Of a stretch of DNA of 64,000 nucleotides, positions 51,416 to 59,559 are shown in pieces (within the stretch, counting starts at the first letter, position 1; each line of letters begins with the position of its first letter). The notes under the pieces were generated by a model. That model did no database searches and was not told the origin of the DNA. It saw only the letters and a program-made list of their open reading frames with translations. Source of the stretch: Moorena sp. SIOASIH (GTDB taxonomy: Bacteria; Cyanobacteriota; Cyanobacteriia; Cyanobacteriales; Coleofasciculaceae); the NCBI RefSeq assembly GCF_010671925.1, contig NZ_JAAHIH010000004.1, positions 735,501 to 799,500 on the forward strand. Direction: 5' to 3'. A program made the position numbers and the translations under genes.

Positions 51416-51997
51416 TGGTTTTTCGTGTTAATCAGACGTTAATTAGGTGCGCTTGACCGATTAAGAATTAAATTCGCCACGGGTCGCACCTGAAGATGTA
51501 ACCTATACAGTTTGGTTGACTTTTCAGTGTTAATCAAAGAAGATATAAGGTGTATAGTTTGGTTCACTGTTCAGTGTTAACCGTTAACTGTCAACAGTTG
51601 CTCCCGACCTTACCACCCGAAGATCGGCAGGGCTGTAACATTGCTCGATTTAGACTGAGGGGGGCAGATCTCAAGAGGATAGGAGCTGAATTTTCCGCAA
51701 CTCTTCGGGATTTTGACAGAATTTATCCCTTAATAATCCTCTCTATATAACCCTGAAATGAAGATCCCGGGGCAATCAATAGTTAACGGTTAACAGTTAA
51801 CTGTTAACCGTTAACAAGGTATAGATAGCCTTTTATTGGATCAAATCAAGGGATGTGCTTATTTTTGACCAACATTTTTGGCAAACAAACACCTTGGACA
51901 AAAATTTTGCTTTGCCCAATCTTCCCTGATCAACGACTAGGATGTTATCACATCTTTATTTCCATGGTTGTTAATTTTTGTTTCCATCATCCATGGC
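51416..51997. other. Leader region of MscS copy 2 and GST 3' flank
   Basis: No gene was recognised. It shares blocks with 48340-48660 and 49200-49360, marking the limits of the tandem duplication. A TTAACGG/TTAACAG/TTAACCG run at 51781-51813 can fold on itself. Confidence 0.65.
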
Positions 51998-52717
51998 TTA
52001 TGGTTTAATATCACTTTGAAAACGTGCGGAATTAGCAGCTTCTGCCGCAGCCACATCCCCTTTTCCAAAAAAGGCAGGAAAAGGTTTGGGAAGCTCTAGT
52101 GCCCGTTGAGTTGCAGGTCGGGCATCAATACGATTAAACCAGCCTTGAAGGTTGTTCAGCCCATCCACCGATACTTTCGCCCAATAATAAGCTCGTGCCC
52201 AAGGATAAGTGGCCATATCTACAATAGTGAACTCATTACCAAGGATGTAACTTTTCCCTTCAAGCTGCTGATCCAACACTTCCAGCAGCCTGCGTGATTC
52301 TGACCCATAGCGCTTGATGGCAAATTCATCACAATGCCCTTGAGGTTCTGCAATTCGCTGAAAGTACATCGCCTGACCCATCATCGGTCCAATGCCACTC
52401 ATCTGAAACATCAGCCACTGAAGTGCTTGGGATCGAGCTTTTTCCCCCTCGGGAAGGAACTTTTGATATTTCTCAGCTAAATACCAAAGAATCGCACCCG
52501 ACTCAAAAACCACAAAATCGTCATTACCACGATCAACGATGGTCGGGATGCGCCCATTGGGATTAAGGGATCTGTACCAGTCTGATTTCTGTTCTTTTTT
52601 GGAAAAGTCAATATAGGTCATCTCATAGTCCACCTCTGCTTCATGAAGAAAGATCAGCGGCTTCCATCCATTCATAGTCGATGCGGTGTAAAGATGAATC
52701 TCAGCTTGTTTTGTCAT
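51998..52717 (-). CDS. Glutathione S-transferase family protein (YfcG/YghU-like)
   Basis: A cytosolic thioredoxin-fold GST resembling the nu-class disulfide oxidoreductases YfcG/YghU. The N-terminal IHLYTASTMNGWKPLIFLHE has the conserved T-x-N-G motif where glutathione thiol chemistry occurs. NPNGRIPTIVD supplies the cis-Pro loop and FESGAILWYLAEKY the gamma-glutamyl contact. The helical C-terminal domain has the typical WLMFQMSGIGPMMGQ and FTIVDMATYPW. The length of 239 residues is normal. With the downstream MdaB-like reductase and HxlR regulator it makes a plausible thiol/quinone-stress group, though it is a separate transcription unit. Confidence 0.9.
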   Translation of the reverse strand: MTKQAEIHLYTASTMNGWKPLIFLHEAEVDYEMTYIDFSKKEQKSDWYRSLNPNGRIPTIVDRGNDDFVVFESGAILWYLAEKYQKFLPEGEKARSQALQWLMFQMSGIGPMMGQAMYFQRIAEPQGHCDEFAIKRYGSESRRLLEVLDQQLEGKSYILGNEFTIVDMATYPWARAYYWAKVSVDGLNNLQGWFNRIDARPATQRALELPKPFPAFFGKGDVAAAEAANSARFQSDIKP

Positions 52718-52852
52718 GATTTTTCTTTGGATCAGATATTGACGCTTGAGTAAGTTTTAATGAGCTTTGGAGCACGGAGCAAACAGAGGCTCTTCTACTT
52801 CCACACCTAAATCATGGTCGGGGTCAAGAAACACCATCTTTAGGTGACTGAT

Positions 52853-53371
52853 CTACCGGTCTCGGTCAGCGTCAAATTGTGGATTTTTGATGACGTTGTA
52901 GCAGGCGAAATGGGGCAATTCCTCGAAGCCACAAAACTCATGACTCTTAATGGGCAGCAGCACCTCTTCTAGTGAGCGTCCTTCCAAGAAGCTATTCGGA
53001 TTGTTAAAGACGTCAGCGGGCGCATTCCATGTGGTGGATAGCATAAATTTCTTGCCATTCATCAGCCCACCCGATCCGTATGAGCCATTACTGTGCCCGA
53101 AGAATTCACCATAAGCGTAGACATCGTCTATGTAACGCTTCAGAGTTGACGGCATCATGAACCAGTACACTGGGTACTGAAAGATGACCGCATCAGCTTG
53201 CTTGAATTTCCCAATCTCCTCTGGGATGTTGTAACCGTCTTCCACAACAGTGGTCAGTAGCTCGTATTGATCTTTCAATATCTCCACCGCTATCTCGAAA
53301 AGACCTTGATTGTAGCGGCCTTTGGCGAACTCCTTAGTCTCTTTGCCCAAAATCAAAAGCAGGGTTTTCAT
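52853..53371 (-). CDS. MdaB-like NAD(P)H quinone reductase (flavodoxin fold), C-terminus cut short
   Basis: An FAD-dependent two-electron quinone reductase of the MdaB/Kef-type family. KFKQADAVIFQYPVYWFMMP then LKRYIDDVYAYG and SYGSGGLMNGKKFMLSTTWN are family hallmarks. I start at MKTLLLILGKE (53371) rather than 53389. The protein ends NPQFDADRDR at a TAG, while the same phase continues ISHLKMVFLDPD, like the usual last helix (..DRYxxHLxxVF). The TAG probably replaces a Tyr codon and removes about 15 residues. Divergently transcribed from an HxlR regulator across a palindrome, it is probably that regulator's target. Confidence 0.85.
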   Translation of the reverse strand: MKTLLLILGKETKEFAKGRYNQGLFEIAVEILKDQYELLTTVVEDGYNIPEEIGKFKQADAVIFQYPVYWFMMPSTLKRYIDDVYAYGEFFGHSNGSYGSGGLMNGKKFMLSTTWNAPADVFNNPNSFLEGRSLEEVLLPIKSHEFCGFEELPHFACYNVIKNPQFDADRDR

Positions 53372-53443
53372 CAGATCACTTTCCCCCATCAGATAATGTG
53401 TACAGTTATTGCTTCATGTATTGCTTCATGGTTAAAATTTAAG

Positions 53444-53455
53444 TTACTATAGTAA
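53444..53455. promoter_or_regulatory. Candidate HxlR operator, TTACTATAGTAA
   Basis: A perfect 12-bp palindrome lies in the 116-bp divergent region between mdaB-like and hxlR-like genes, extended as GTTACTATAGTAAAC. HxlR-type (YodB/QorR-like) repressors typically bind such TTAC..GTAA dyads and control the neighbouring quinone reductase. The assignment is by position and form only. Confidence 0.6.
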
Positions 53456-53487
53456 ACCAGTCTACATTTAGTAACCAGGTGGAAAAA

Positions 53488-53919
53488 ATGAGTTCCGTCA
53501 TCGACATGGAAACAGATAGCAAACGCACCATGCCCATAGGGGCACGCTACGCGAACGAAATTGATCGCGACATCGACATCAAAACCGATAGCGAAAGCAG
53601 CAAGAACGCCGACCCCTGTCTCAGCCCCTGTCCAATCGAGCGTGGAATGAGGATTTTGGGTGGCAAATGGAAAGGATCGATTCTTTGGCATCTCAAGGAT
53701 GGCCCGATGCGATTCAACGATCTGGCGCGTCAGATCGGCGGAGCTAGCAAAAAAATGGTGACCCAGCGGCTTAGAGAAATGGAGGATACGGGTCTAGTCA
53801 ACCGTAATGTAATCAGTACCAAGCCCATCGCTGTGGCCTATGAGATCACAGATTTTGGTCGAACAGCCCTGAGATTTCTGGAGGAGCTAAAGAAATGGGC
53901 AGAGGAATATAATATTTAA
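53488..53919 (+). CDS. HxlR-family winged-helix transcriptional regulator
   Basis: A redox- or electrophile-sensing repressor type. The HxlR core starts near residue 45: CPIERGMRILGGKWKGSILW, FNDLARQIGGASKKMVTQRL, REMEDTGLVNR and VAYEITDFGRTALRFLEEL. Two Cys residues precede the core (PCLSPCP), where many members have a sensing Cys. ATG 53488 is preceded by AGGTGG and is preferred over GTG 53479. The first 40 or so residues are unusual. Part (TMPIGARYANEIDRD) is translated from GGGGCACGCTACGCGAACG, which belongs to the dispersed repeat clustered at 19467, so the N-terminus has been extended by repeat DNA. Confidence 0.88.
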   Translation: MSSVIDMETDSKRTMPIGARYANEIDRDIDIKTDSESSKNADPCLSPCPIERGMRILGGKWKGSILWHLKDGPMRFNDLARQIGGASKKMVTQRLREMEDTGLVNRNVISTKPIAVAYEITDFGRTALRFLEELKKWAEEYNI

Positions 53920-54614
53920 TGTGAATCTCCAGGATTAAGCATTGATGTGGTGGATAACACAACAACTGCTTGGACTTATAGGTTATTTTTGACAGATGAA
54001 AAACTGTTTGTTAGACTTTGCTTAAATCCAAAGGGTTGGGTAGGTTAGGCGGCGACTACTGTAGAAGCTCACTTTTTAAGAGAGCTGTCCGCCGTAACCC
54101 ACCAATAGTAAAAACTATAGCTGTCTAATATTTACTTTGTAAACAGTCTCGAAAACCTTAACTAGGATCCTATAAAATTGTCGGTGTTTAACTAGTTTTA
54201 TGAAGTTTGATTAAAAAAAAAGCGAAAAATAACTTATAAAATTATAAAAATATCACTTTTTTTTAGATTACTATATAATTGAGTTGTTGTTATATAAGAT
54301 GTTATATAATATCCCAAAAGTTTATAAATGTCATATAGCACTTATCATAGTCATGAGGTACAAATTTCTTGGTTTTAGGGAGCAGGGAGCAGGGAGCAGG
54401 GAGCAGGGAGCAGGGAATAGGCAATAGGCAATAGGCAATAGGCAATAGGCAATAGGTAATAGGTAATAGGTAAGAGGCAAGAGGTAAGAGGTAAAAAATC
54501 CTGTGTACCTCATAGCTATAAGAAACGCTATAATATAAATATTGAAACGGTAATCCAGCCGTTTGTAAAAATAGATAATATCAAATAATCAATGAATTTA
54601 GTGGTGATACAATA
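53920..54614. other. Intergenic with MITE-like element
   Basis: No gene was recognised. 54000-54330 is AT-rich. 54334-54532 is an inverted-repeat element with ends TATAGC...AGGTAC and GTACCT...GCTATA, whose interior consists of GGGAGCA, GGCAATA and GGTAAGA heptamers. It is related to 4132-4244. Confidence 0.65.
54334..54532. repeat. Inverted-repeat element (AGGTAC family) filled with heptamers
   Basis: The arms TATAGCACTTATCATAGTCA and its imperfect complement at 54506-54532 share CATGAGGTAC/GTACCTCATAG. About twenty heptamers of three kinds occupy the loop. Confidence 0.65.
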
Positions 54615-55286
54615 ATGAATTTTCAGGCTGAACCAATAACAATTGATACCCTTTTATCTCAAACTAAAAGATATGTTATACCTCGTTATCAGCGAGAATT
54701 CTCCTGGACAAAGGAACAGATCGAAGAGCTATGGGATGACATTGTAGCTAATCTGGAGGAAAGAAATGGTGAAATAACTTGTAGCGAATATTTTTTAGGT
54801 ACCTTGGTGCTTGCAGGAAGTGATGAGAGCTTCGATATCGAAATTGTAGATGGTCAGCAAAGAATTACCATCATTACGATGCTAATTTCATTGATTTCCA
54901 GGAAACTAAAAAAAGTTGGAGAAGAAGCATCGGCCACTTCAGCATTTAACAATTATATAAAAGGTACTGATCGAAGAGGAAGAGAATTTAAAAAGCTTGA
55001 TAAGTGTAGCCAGAGCAATTATTTTTCTCTACTAGTCCAAGATTTACAACCTCATGAGTGTCCCGCTACTACAGATGAAGATAATAGGATTAAAGATGCC
55101 TATGATACCATTGAAAGGCTTTTATCAATTGACAATATCTCTAAATGTATATTTAAAAAGAATAAAATAGACAATGAAGAATATACCCAAAGCTTATTTG
55201 CACTTTTGGATCAAGTTATTGATAGTTTAAAGGTTATTCGAGTCAATGTAATTGATCAAGATCAGGCATATATAATCTTTGAATGA
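54615..55286 (+). CDS. GmrSD/DUF262-like protein, N-terminal part (frameshifted gene)
   Basis: The N-terminal ParB-like DUF262 domain of the GmrSD type, known in modification-dependent (type IV) restriction. YVIPRYQREFSWTKEQIEEL and IEIVDGQQRITIITML are its nucleotide-site motifs (I-P-x-Y-Q-R and D-G-Q-Q-R). The family would run on as AYIIFExLNARG. Here the frame stops at TGA after IIFE, and the next frame continues LNARGINLSPVDLIKNKVLA. A single-base insertion near 55281-55292 explains this. On its own the fragment lacks the nuclease. Confidence 0.82.
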   Translation: MNFQAEPITIDTLLSQTKRYVIPRYQREFSWTKEQIEELWDDIVANLEERNGEITCSEYFLGTLVLAGSDESFDIEIVDGQQRITIITMLISLISRKLKKVGEEASATSAFNNYIKGTDRRGREFKKLDKCSQSNYFSLLVQDLQPHECPATTDEDNRIKDAYDTIERLLSIDNISKCIFKKNKIDNEEYTQSLFALLDQVIDSLKVIRVNVIDQDQAYIIFE

Positions 55287-56364
55287 AATTTTAAATGCGA
55301 GAGGAATAAATCTTAGTCCAGTTGACTTAATAAAAAACAAAGTATTGGCAGAGTGTGATGAGCAGTATCCTATTGATTTTGCAAAAGAAAAATGGGATGA
55401 AATATCCAACAGGTTAACTCAGAGAGAGACAAACACTAGTTTAGAAGACTATGTTCTTCATTGGTGGATGGCAAGGCATAAGCAAACAAGGAAAAGAAAT
55501 TTTTATAAGGATTTTAGAAAAAAATTGCAATCTAGAGATATAGTTCCACAAGACTTTTTAGAAGATCTTCATTCTACGAGTGAATTATATATAAAAATAG
55601 CTTCACCTCAAACTAGTGACTGGAATCAGGCTGATCAAAAACCTATTTTTTATAGCTTATTGGCTTTAAATACTTTCAAAATAATAATTAATAGACCGTT
55701 TTTAATTTCCTTATTTTTAGCAAAACAAAGTAAAAAAAATACACAATCTTTCCTGATTTATACTCTGACAAAAATTGAATATTTCCATTTTGTATTTAAT
55801 GCAATATGTTCAATGAGGCCATCCAGCGTTGAAAGGCTATATTTGAATGCAGCTCGCCATTTACAGGAGTCTAGCAATAAAAGAGAGGCAATAAAAGTCA
55901 TAGATGATTTAATTGAAGATCTTACAAATAAGCTTCCTAGCGAAGCTACATTTTTAGATAAGTTCAGGAAGCTAAAATTTACAAATTCATTTACAACACA
56001 TAAGAAGTTAATTCAGTATATCTTCATTAAGATGGAGCTACATGCTAGAAAAAACAATGAGTTTTATCCTGAAGATCTTACTCTTGAACATATTCTTCCT
56101 CAATCTTCTGGTGATAAAACTAAAATTGGAATGATAGGGAATATTATTCCAATAGGTGAGAGCTTAAATGGAGATGCTGGTATAAGACCACTATCTCAAA
56201 AAATGGCTACCTATAAAAAATCTGATTATCGAATTGTTCAGGAATTTGTTGAAAAGAATGGAGACAAAAGTAGTTGGGAAGTTAAAGATATAGAGTCTAG
56301 AACTGAACAACTAGCTAGGGAAGCTTTTCAAAATGTATGGGCACTAAACCAAATAAATGTTTGA
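55279..56364 (+). CDS. GmrSD/DUF262-like protein, C-terminal part with DUF1524 HNH nuclease
   Basis: Continuation of the gene at 54615 in the next frame. It starts within the overlap as (N)EILNARGINLSPVDLIKNK. A helical linker follows, then the DUF1524 His-Me finger nuclease near residue 270: PEDLTLEHILPQSSGD with the E-H-x-x-P motif, GNIIPIGESLNGDAG, and a Lys-rich end. In intact GmrSD proteins the DUF262 half uses NTP and the HNH half cuts modified DNA. No separate restriction partner is nearby. The TTG at 55279 is unlikely to be a genuine start; a broken gene or programmed shift is more likely. Confidence 0.8.
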   Translation: MNEILNARGINLSPVDLIKNKVLAECDEQYPIDFAKEKWDEISNRLTQRETNTSLEDYVLHWWMARHKQTRKRNFYKDFRKKLQSRDIVPQDFLEDLHSTSELYIKIASPQTSDWNQADQKPIFYSLLALNTFKIIINRPFLISLFLAKQSKKNTQSFLIYTLTKIEYFHFVFNAICSMRPSSVERLYLNAARHLQESSNKREAIKVIDDLIEDLTNKLPSEATFLDKFRKLKFTNSFTTHKKLIQYIFIKMELHARKNNEFYPEDLTLEHILPQSSGDKTKIGMIGNIIPIGESLNGDAGIRPLSQKMATYKKSDYRIVQEFVEKNGDKSSWEVKDIESRTEQLAREAFQNVWALNQINV

Positions 56365-56934
56365 GATGAAGGGAGTTTATATTAATGGAAGTTATTTGAG
56401 ATAATTTTGCTCTGGTGACAGCTACCTACTAGCAAAGTTAAGTATAACTATTATTAAAACAGCAGAAACATTCGATATCATGTCCGGTTGAATACTTACA
56501 ATTTGGCACAAGGAAAGCAGAAGGAAGGCATAAGCTAGAAGTCAGAAGGCAGAAGGAAAGGAGTAAGGTTTAATCGGAGAAGGTTTCTTATCACTAATTA
56601 TCCGAACATGATCTCACAGCCCATTGCTCCCAATCCCGAAGAATAATCCAGTCTTTGGTAAATTAAAAACGTTGACCATCAACCATTGGCTGCTTCCTGT
56701 GCTGCTACCAGAAGATCTGACAAGGCTTGAACTGCCTCGTGATCTGCCTGAGGAGACCAGATCACAGCTTCAGTTGATGCCAACTGATTCAGAAGTACGT
56801 TTTCAGAATCAGTATCTTCAACAGATTCTAGGCTACATCCTTCTTCTTTAGCAACTGCAAGGAGGAGAAAGTGAATAAGTCGAAGTTTATCTTATTGCCT
56901 TTCACGATTTTACGATAAGTGCTACAATCAAACT
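56365..56934. other. Intergenic before tnpB
   Basis: A partial ATATCATGTCCGGTTGAATAC repeat is at 56479 and AGAAGGA-type short repeats at 56515-56560. A 75-codon plus-strand frame (56624-56851) and an opposite-strand frame without a start codon both look non-native. An extended -10-like TGCTACAAT (56920-56928) precedes tnpB. Confidence 0.5.
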
Positions 56935-58194
56935 ATGCTAATAACTTACTGCTACAGAATCAAGCCAAGCCCCGAACAGATAGCTATCATGGAAAGGTGG
57001 CTTGAACTGTTGCGCCGTCACTGGAATTATGCTTTAGGACAACGCCTTGATTGGCTCAATCGGACTCGTTCACCGATTGATAGATGTAGCTTGATTAGTG
57101 AGGCGATTGGTGAAATTCCAGAAGCGGTCAACTATTACACCCAACAGGCAGCTCTTAAGGAAACTAAGCGGCTATTTCCTGAGTACAAACAAATCTACGC
57201 AGAAACTCAGCAGGTTAACCTACAACGGCTTAACAAAGCATGGGATAGATGGCGAAAACCAGATGCCACTGGTTTTCGGGGCGGTAGACCTCGTTTTAAA
57301 AAACCTGGATATCTCAGATCATTTGTGTTTCCCAGGGTCAACAATTCTAGAGCAGGGGCACACCTGATTAATGGTGTTTTAAAACTAAGTCGAATTGGGT
57401 CAATGCCTGTGGTAATGCACCGACAATTACCTGATGGGTTTGCTCTTAAGCAATGTACCATCATCAAAAAGGCTGATGGTTGGTATTGTTGTATCTCAAT
57501 GAAAGATGATACCGTACCTGAGCTGTTACCTGTGGATTCGGTTAAATCTGCTGTCGGTATCGACGTTGGTTTAGAAAAATTTTTAACCACATCTGACGGC
57601 GAAGCTGTCCCTATTCCACAGTTCTATAGGAATGCTCAAAACAGACTGGCTCAAGCTCAACAAGTAATGTCGCGTCGTGTTAAGGGTTCTAAGAACTGGG
57701 AAAAAGCTAAGAATAAAGTGGCTTTATTGAACCTTCATTTAGCCCGTTGCCGAAAGGAGTTTCACTATCAGGTTGCTCACTGGCTGTGTAGTAAATATGA
57801 CCTGATTGCCCATGAGGATTTGAATATCAAGGGACTTGCTCGAACTAAGCTAGCCAAATCAATACATGATGCAGCGTGGGGGTCATTTCTGGAAATCTTA
57901 CAAGCAGTGGCGGTCAAACGCGGTTTGTTAGTCCAGAAAGTTAACCCACGGGGGACAAGTATTGAGTGTTTCAATTGTGGTTCTAGGGTTGAAAAAAGTT
58001 TGAGTGAGCGCGTTCATTATTGTTCCAGTTGTGAAGTTAAAATTGACCGCGATTGGAACAGTGGCATCAACATTCTGAATCGTGCATTAATGGCGGTTGG
58101 ACTGCCGCTCAATGGCTGTGGGAAATCGATACAGGATATCGAGGAGCAGCAAGTCTCATTCGTGAGTTTGGGAAGCCTACATCATAATCTTTGA
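56935..58194 (+). CDS. tnpB: IS200/IS605-family TnpB (RNA-guided nuclease type), no partner transposase
   Basis: A 419-residue TnpB. The N-terminal helix-turn-helix-like start is MLITYCYRIKPSPEQIAIME. The three RuvC catalytic positions are intact: GIDVGLEKF (Asp, near residue 210), IAHEDLNIKGL (Glu, near 286) and DRDWNSGINIL (Asp, near 372). The zinc finger CFNCG...HYCSSC (about 344-362) lies before the last motif. TnpB proteins are RNA-guided DNA nucleases that help IS elements persist. No tnpA is adjacent. The stop is only 6 bp from the stop of the convergent thioredoxin-like gene, leaving no room for the usual right-end hairpin and omega-RNA outside the coding frame. Confidence 0.92.
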   Translation: MLITYCYRIKPSPEQIAIMERWLELLRRHWNYALGQRLDWLNRTRSPIDRCSLISEAIGEIPEAVNYYTQQAALKETKRLFPEYKQIYAETQQVNLQRLNKAWDRWRKPDATGFRGGRPRFKKPGYLRSFVFPRVNNSRAGAHLINGVLKLSRIGSMPVVMHRQLPDGFALKQCTIIKKADGWYCCISMKDDTVPELLPVDSVKSAVGIDVGLEKFLTTSDGEAVPIPQFYRNAQNRLAQAQQVMSRRVKGSKNWEKAKNKVALLNLHLARCRKEFHYQVAHWLCSKYDLIAHEDLNIKGLARTKLAKSIHDAAWGSFLEILQAVAVKRGLLVQKVNPRGTSIECFNCGSRVEKSLSERVHYCSSCEVKIDRDWNSGINILNRALMAVGLPLNGCGKSIQDIEEQQVSFVSLGSLHHNL

Positions 58195-58200
58195 TTTGAT

Positions 58201-58788
58201 CTAGGAGTGGTCACAATAAGCTGGTTCATTCCCCGGCTTCCACTTAATATTGCAACCAATACTAGGCTTTTGCTCAGAATTCACCGGTTGCGACCCTAGC
58301 ACCGCATCAATAGCTGCTCGTAAATCCTTACCCGTAACTGGTATACCATTACTAGGACGACTATCATCCAATTGACCTCTGTAAACCAGCTCCTGGTTAG
58401 CATCGAATAGAAAAAAATCTGGGGTACAAGCAGCTGTATAGGTCTGAGCCGTTTCCTGAGTCTGATCATGACAGAAGGGAAAGGTGAATCCCAGCTCCTG
58501 AGCCATTTCCTTAAGTTTATCGGGAGCATCATCTGGGTAATTATCCGCATCATTAGCGCTAATCGCCACCATACCGAGATTAGCATCGGCATAGTCTTTC
58601 CCTAGCTTGGCCAATTCTCCCTGTACATGTTTAACAAAAGGACAATGGCGGCAGATAAACATGACCAGTAACCCCTGCTTACCCGCAAAGGTCTCTAAGG
58701 AAATCGTCTCGCCAGACACTGCATCCGGTAACTGAAACTCTGGTGCTTTGGTACCTAAGGACAACATTGTCGAGTTAACTAGTGCCAT
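58201..58788 (-). CDS. Thioredoxin-fold (AhpC/TSA-type, peroxiredoxin-like) protein
   Basis: A 195-residue protein of the redoxin family common in cyanobacteria. GTKAPEFQLPDAVSGETISL opens the fold. MFICRHCPFVKHVQ carries a CxxC motif (C-R-H-C) near residue 46, and AACTPDFFLFDANQELVYRG the cis-Pro region and a third Cys. It probably reduces disulfides or peroxides in the cytosol. The start ATG 58788 gives the family length. It ends 6 bp from the convergent tnpB, so insertion of tnpB may have removed its natural terminator. Confidence 0.85.
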   Translation of the reverse strand: MALVNSTMLSLGTKAPEFQLPDAVSGETISLETFAGKQGLLVMFICRHCPFVKHVQGELAKLGKDYADANLGMVAISANDADNYPDDAPDKLKEMAQELGFTFPFCHDQTQETAQTYTAACTPDFFLFDANQELVYRGQLDDSRPSNGIPVTGKDLRAAIDAVLGSQPVNSEQKPSIGCNIKWKPGNEPAYCDHS

Positions 58789-58854
58789 CGTTTTACTCCT
58801 AAACTATTGCGGTGAAAACTGATATTCTTCTAACCTTGCCTACCATATCAGATC

Positions 58855-59155
58855 CCAACAACCTTGGCCTTTCGGCTACGTGATCGCTTTCAACCTTGGC
58901 CTATTGGCCACGCGATCGCGTTCAACCAACCAACCTTCAACCAACCAACCTTGGCCTATTGGCCACGCGATCGCGTTCAACCAACCAACCAATCTTCAAC
59001 CAACCAACCTTGGCCTATTGGCCACGCGATCGCGTTCAACCAACCAACCAATCTTCAACCAACCAACCTTGGCCTATTGGCCACGCGATCGCGTTCAACC
59101 AACCAACCTTCAACCAACCAACCTTCAACCAACCAACCTTCAACCAAACCACCAA
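58855..59155. repeat. Clustered CCTTGGCC-tatt-GGCC / HIP1 palindromic repeats with CAACCAAC spacers
   Basis: Four nearly identical units CCTTGGCCTATTGGCCACGC followed by GATCGCGTTC, plus one diverged unit at 58862, are separated by CAACCAACCTT spacers. They are the reverse-complement relatives of the units at 19467-19670, here with CTACGC changed to CGATCGC (HIP1-like). Frames open across them encode only NQPTNLQPTN-type repeats and are not genes. Confidence 0.9.
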
Positions 59156-59559
59156 AAAAACGTGGTATAATAGATCAACTTCCTAGAGGTAGTTGTTTGG
59201 AAGAGGTAATCAGAAAGCAACGGAAAATTCTGGTGCCAGCCGTTACCGATGATGAATGGGAGTGTCAATGTTTCAGGTGTTGCAGCAAAGGCGAGTAAAG
59301 GGTGAAGATCCCTATCAAACCCTTGTCTTAATACACTGGCCTTTCGGCCAAGCTACGGGAACGTGCTATCGAGTAAACCACAACCGTTGACCAAGGGTGG
59401 AAACCCTAATGGTTTCCAGTAGTCAATCATGGTAGAAACCCCCCCATCAACGCGCTCCATGGCTCTACGCAATCGGTTTACGTTTCATTACCAAGTCAGC
59501 AGAGGGGATAGTCAGGGGGTAAATCCGATTTCGGCAGAAGCACAACAGTTGGAATAAAT
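59156..59559. other. Leader of the giant STAND gene
   Basis: TATAATAGATC at 59165 could be a -10 region. Another GGCC hairpin lies at 59339-59352. A 42-codon frame (59429-59557) ends 2 bp before the next ATG and might be a small coupled gene, but nothing else supports it. No other content was recognised. Confidence 0.4.

Noticed and set aside
56624..56851. 75-codon frame before tnpB, and a start-less opposite frame
   Set aside because: No recognisable domain, no ribosome binding site, and both strands are equally open; left as unassigned.
58864..59298. Overlapping frames encoding NQPTNLQPTN repeats
   Set aside because: Open in three phases because of the tandem CAACCAAC/GGCC repeat; not a gene.
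59429..59557. 42-codon frame ending 2 bp before the giant STAND gene
   Set aside because: The position suggests coupling, but there is no homology I recognise and the length is too small to rule out chance.
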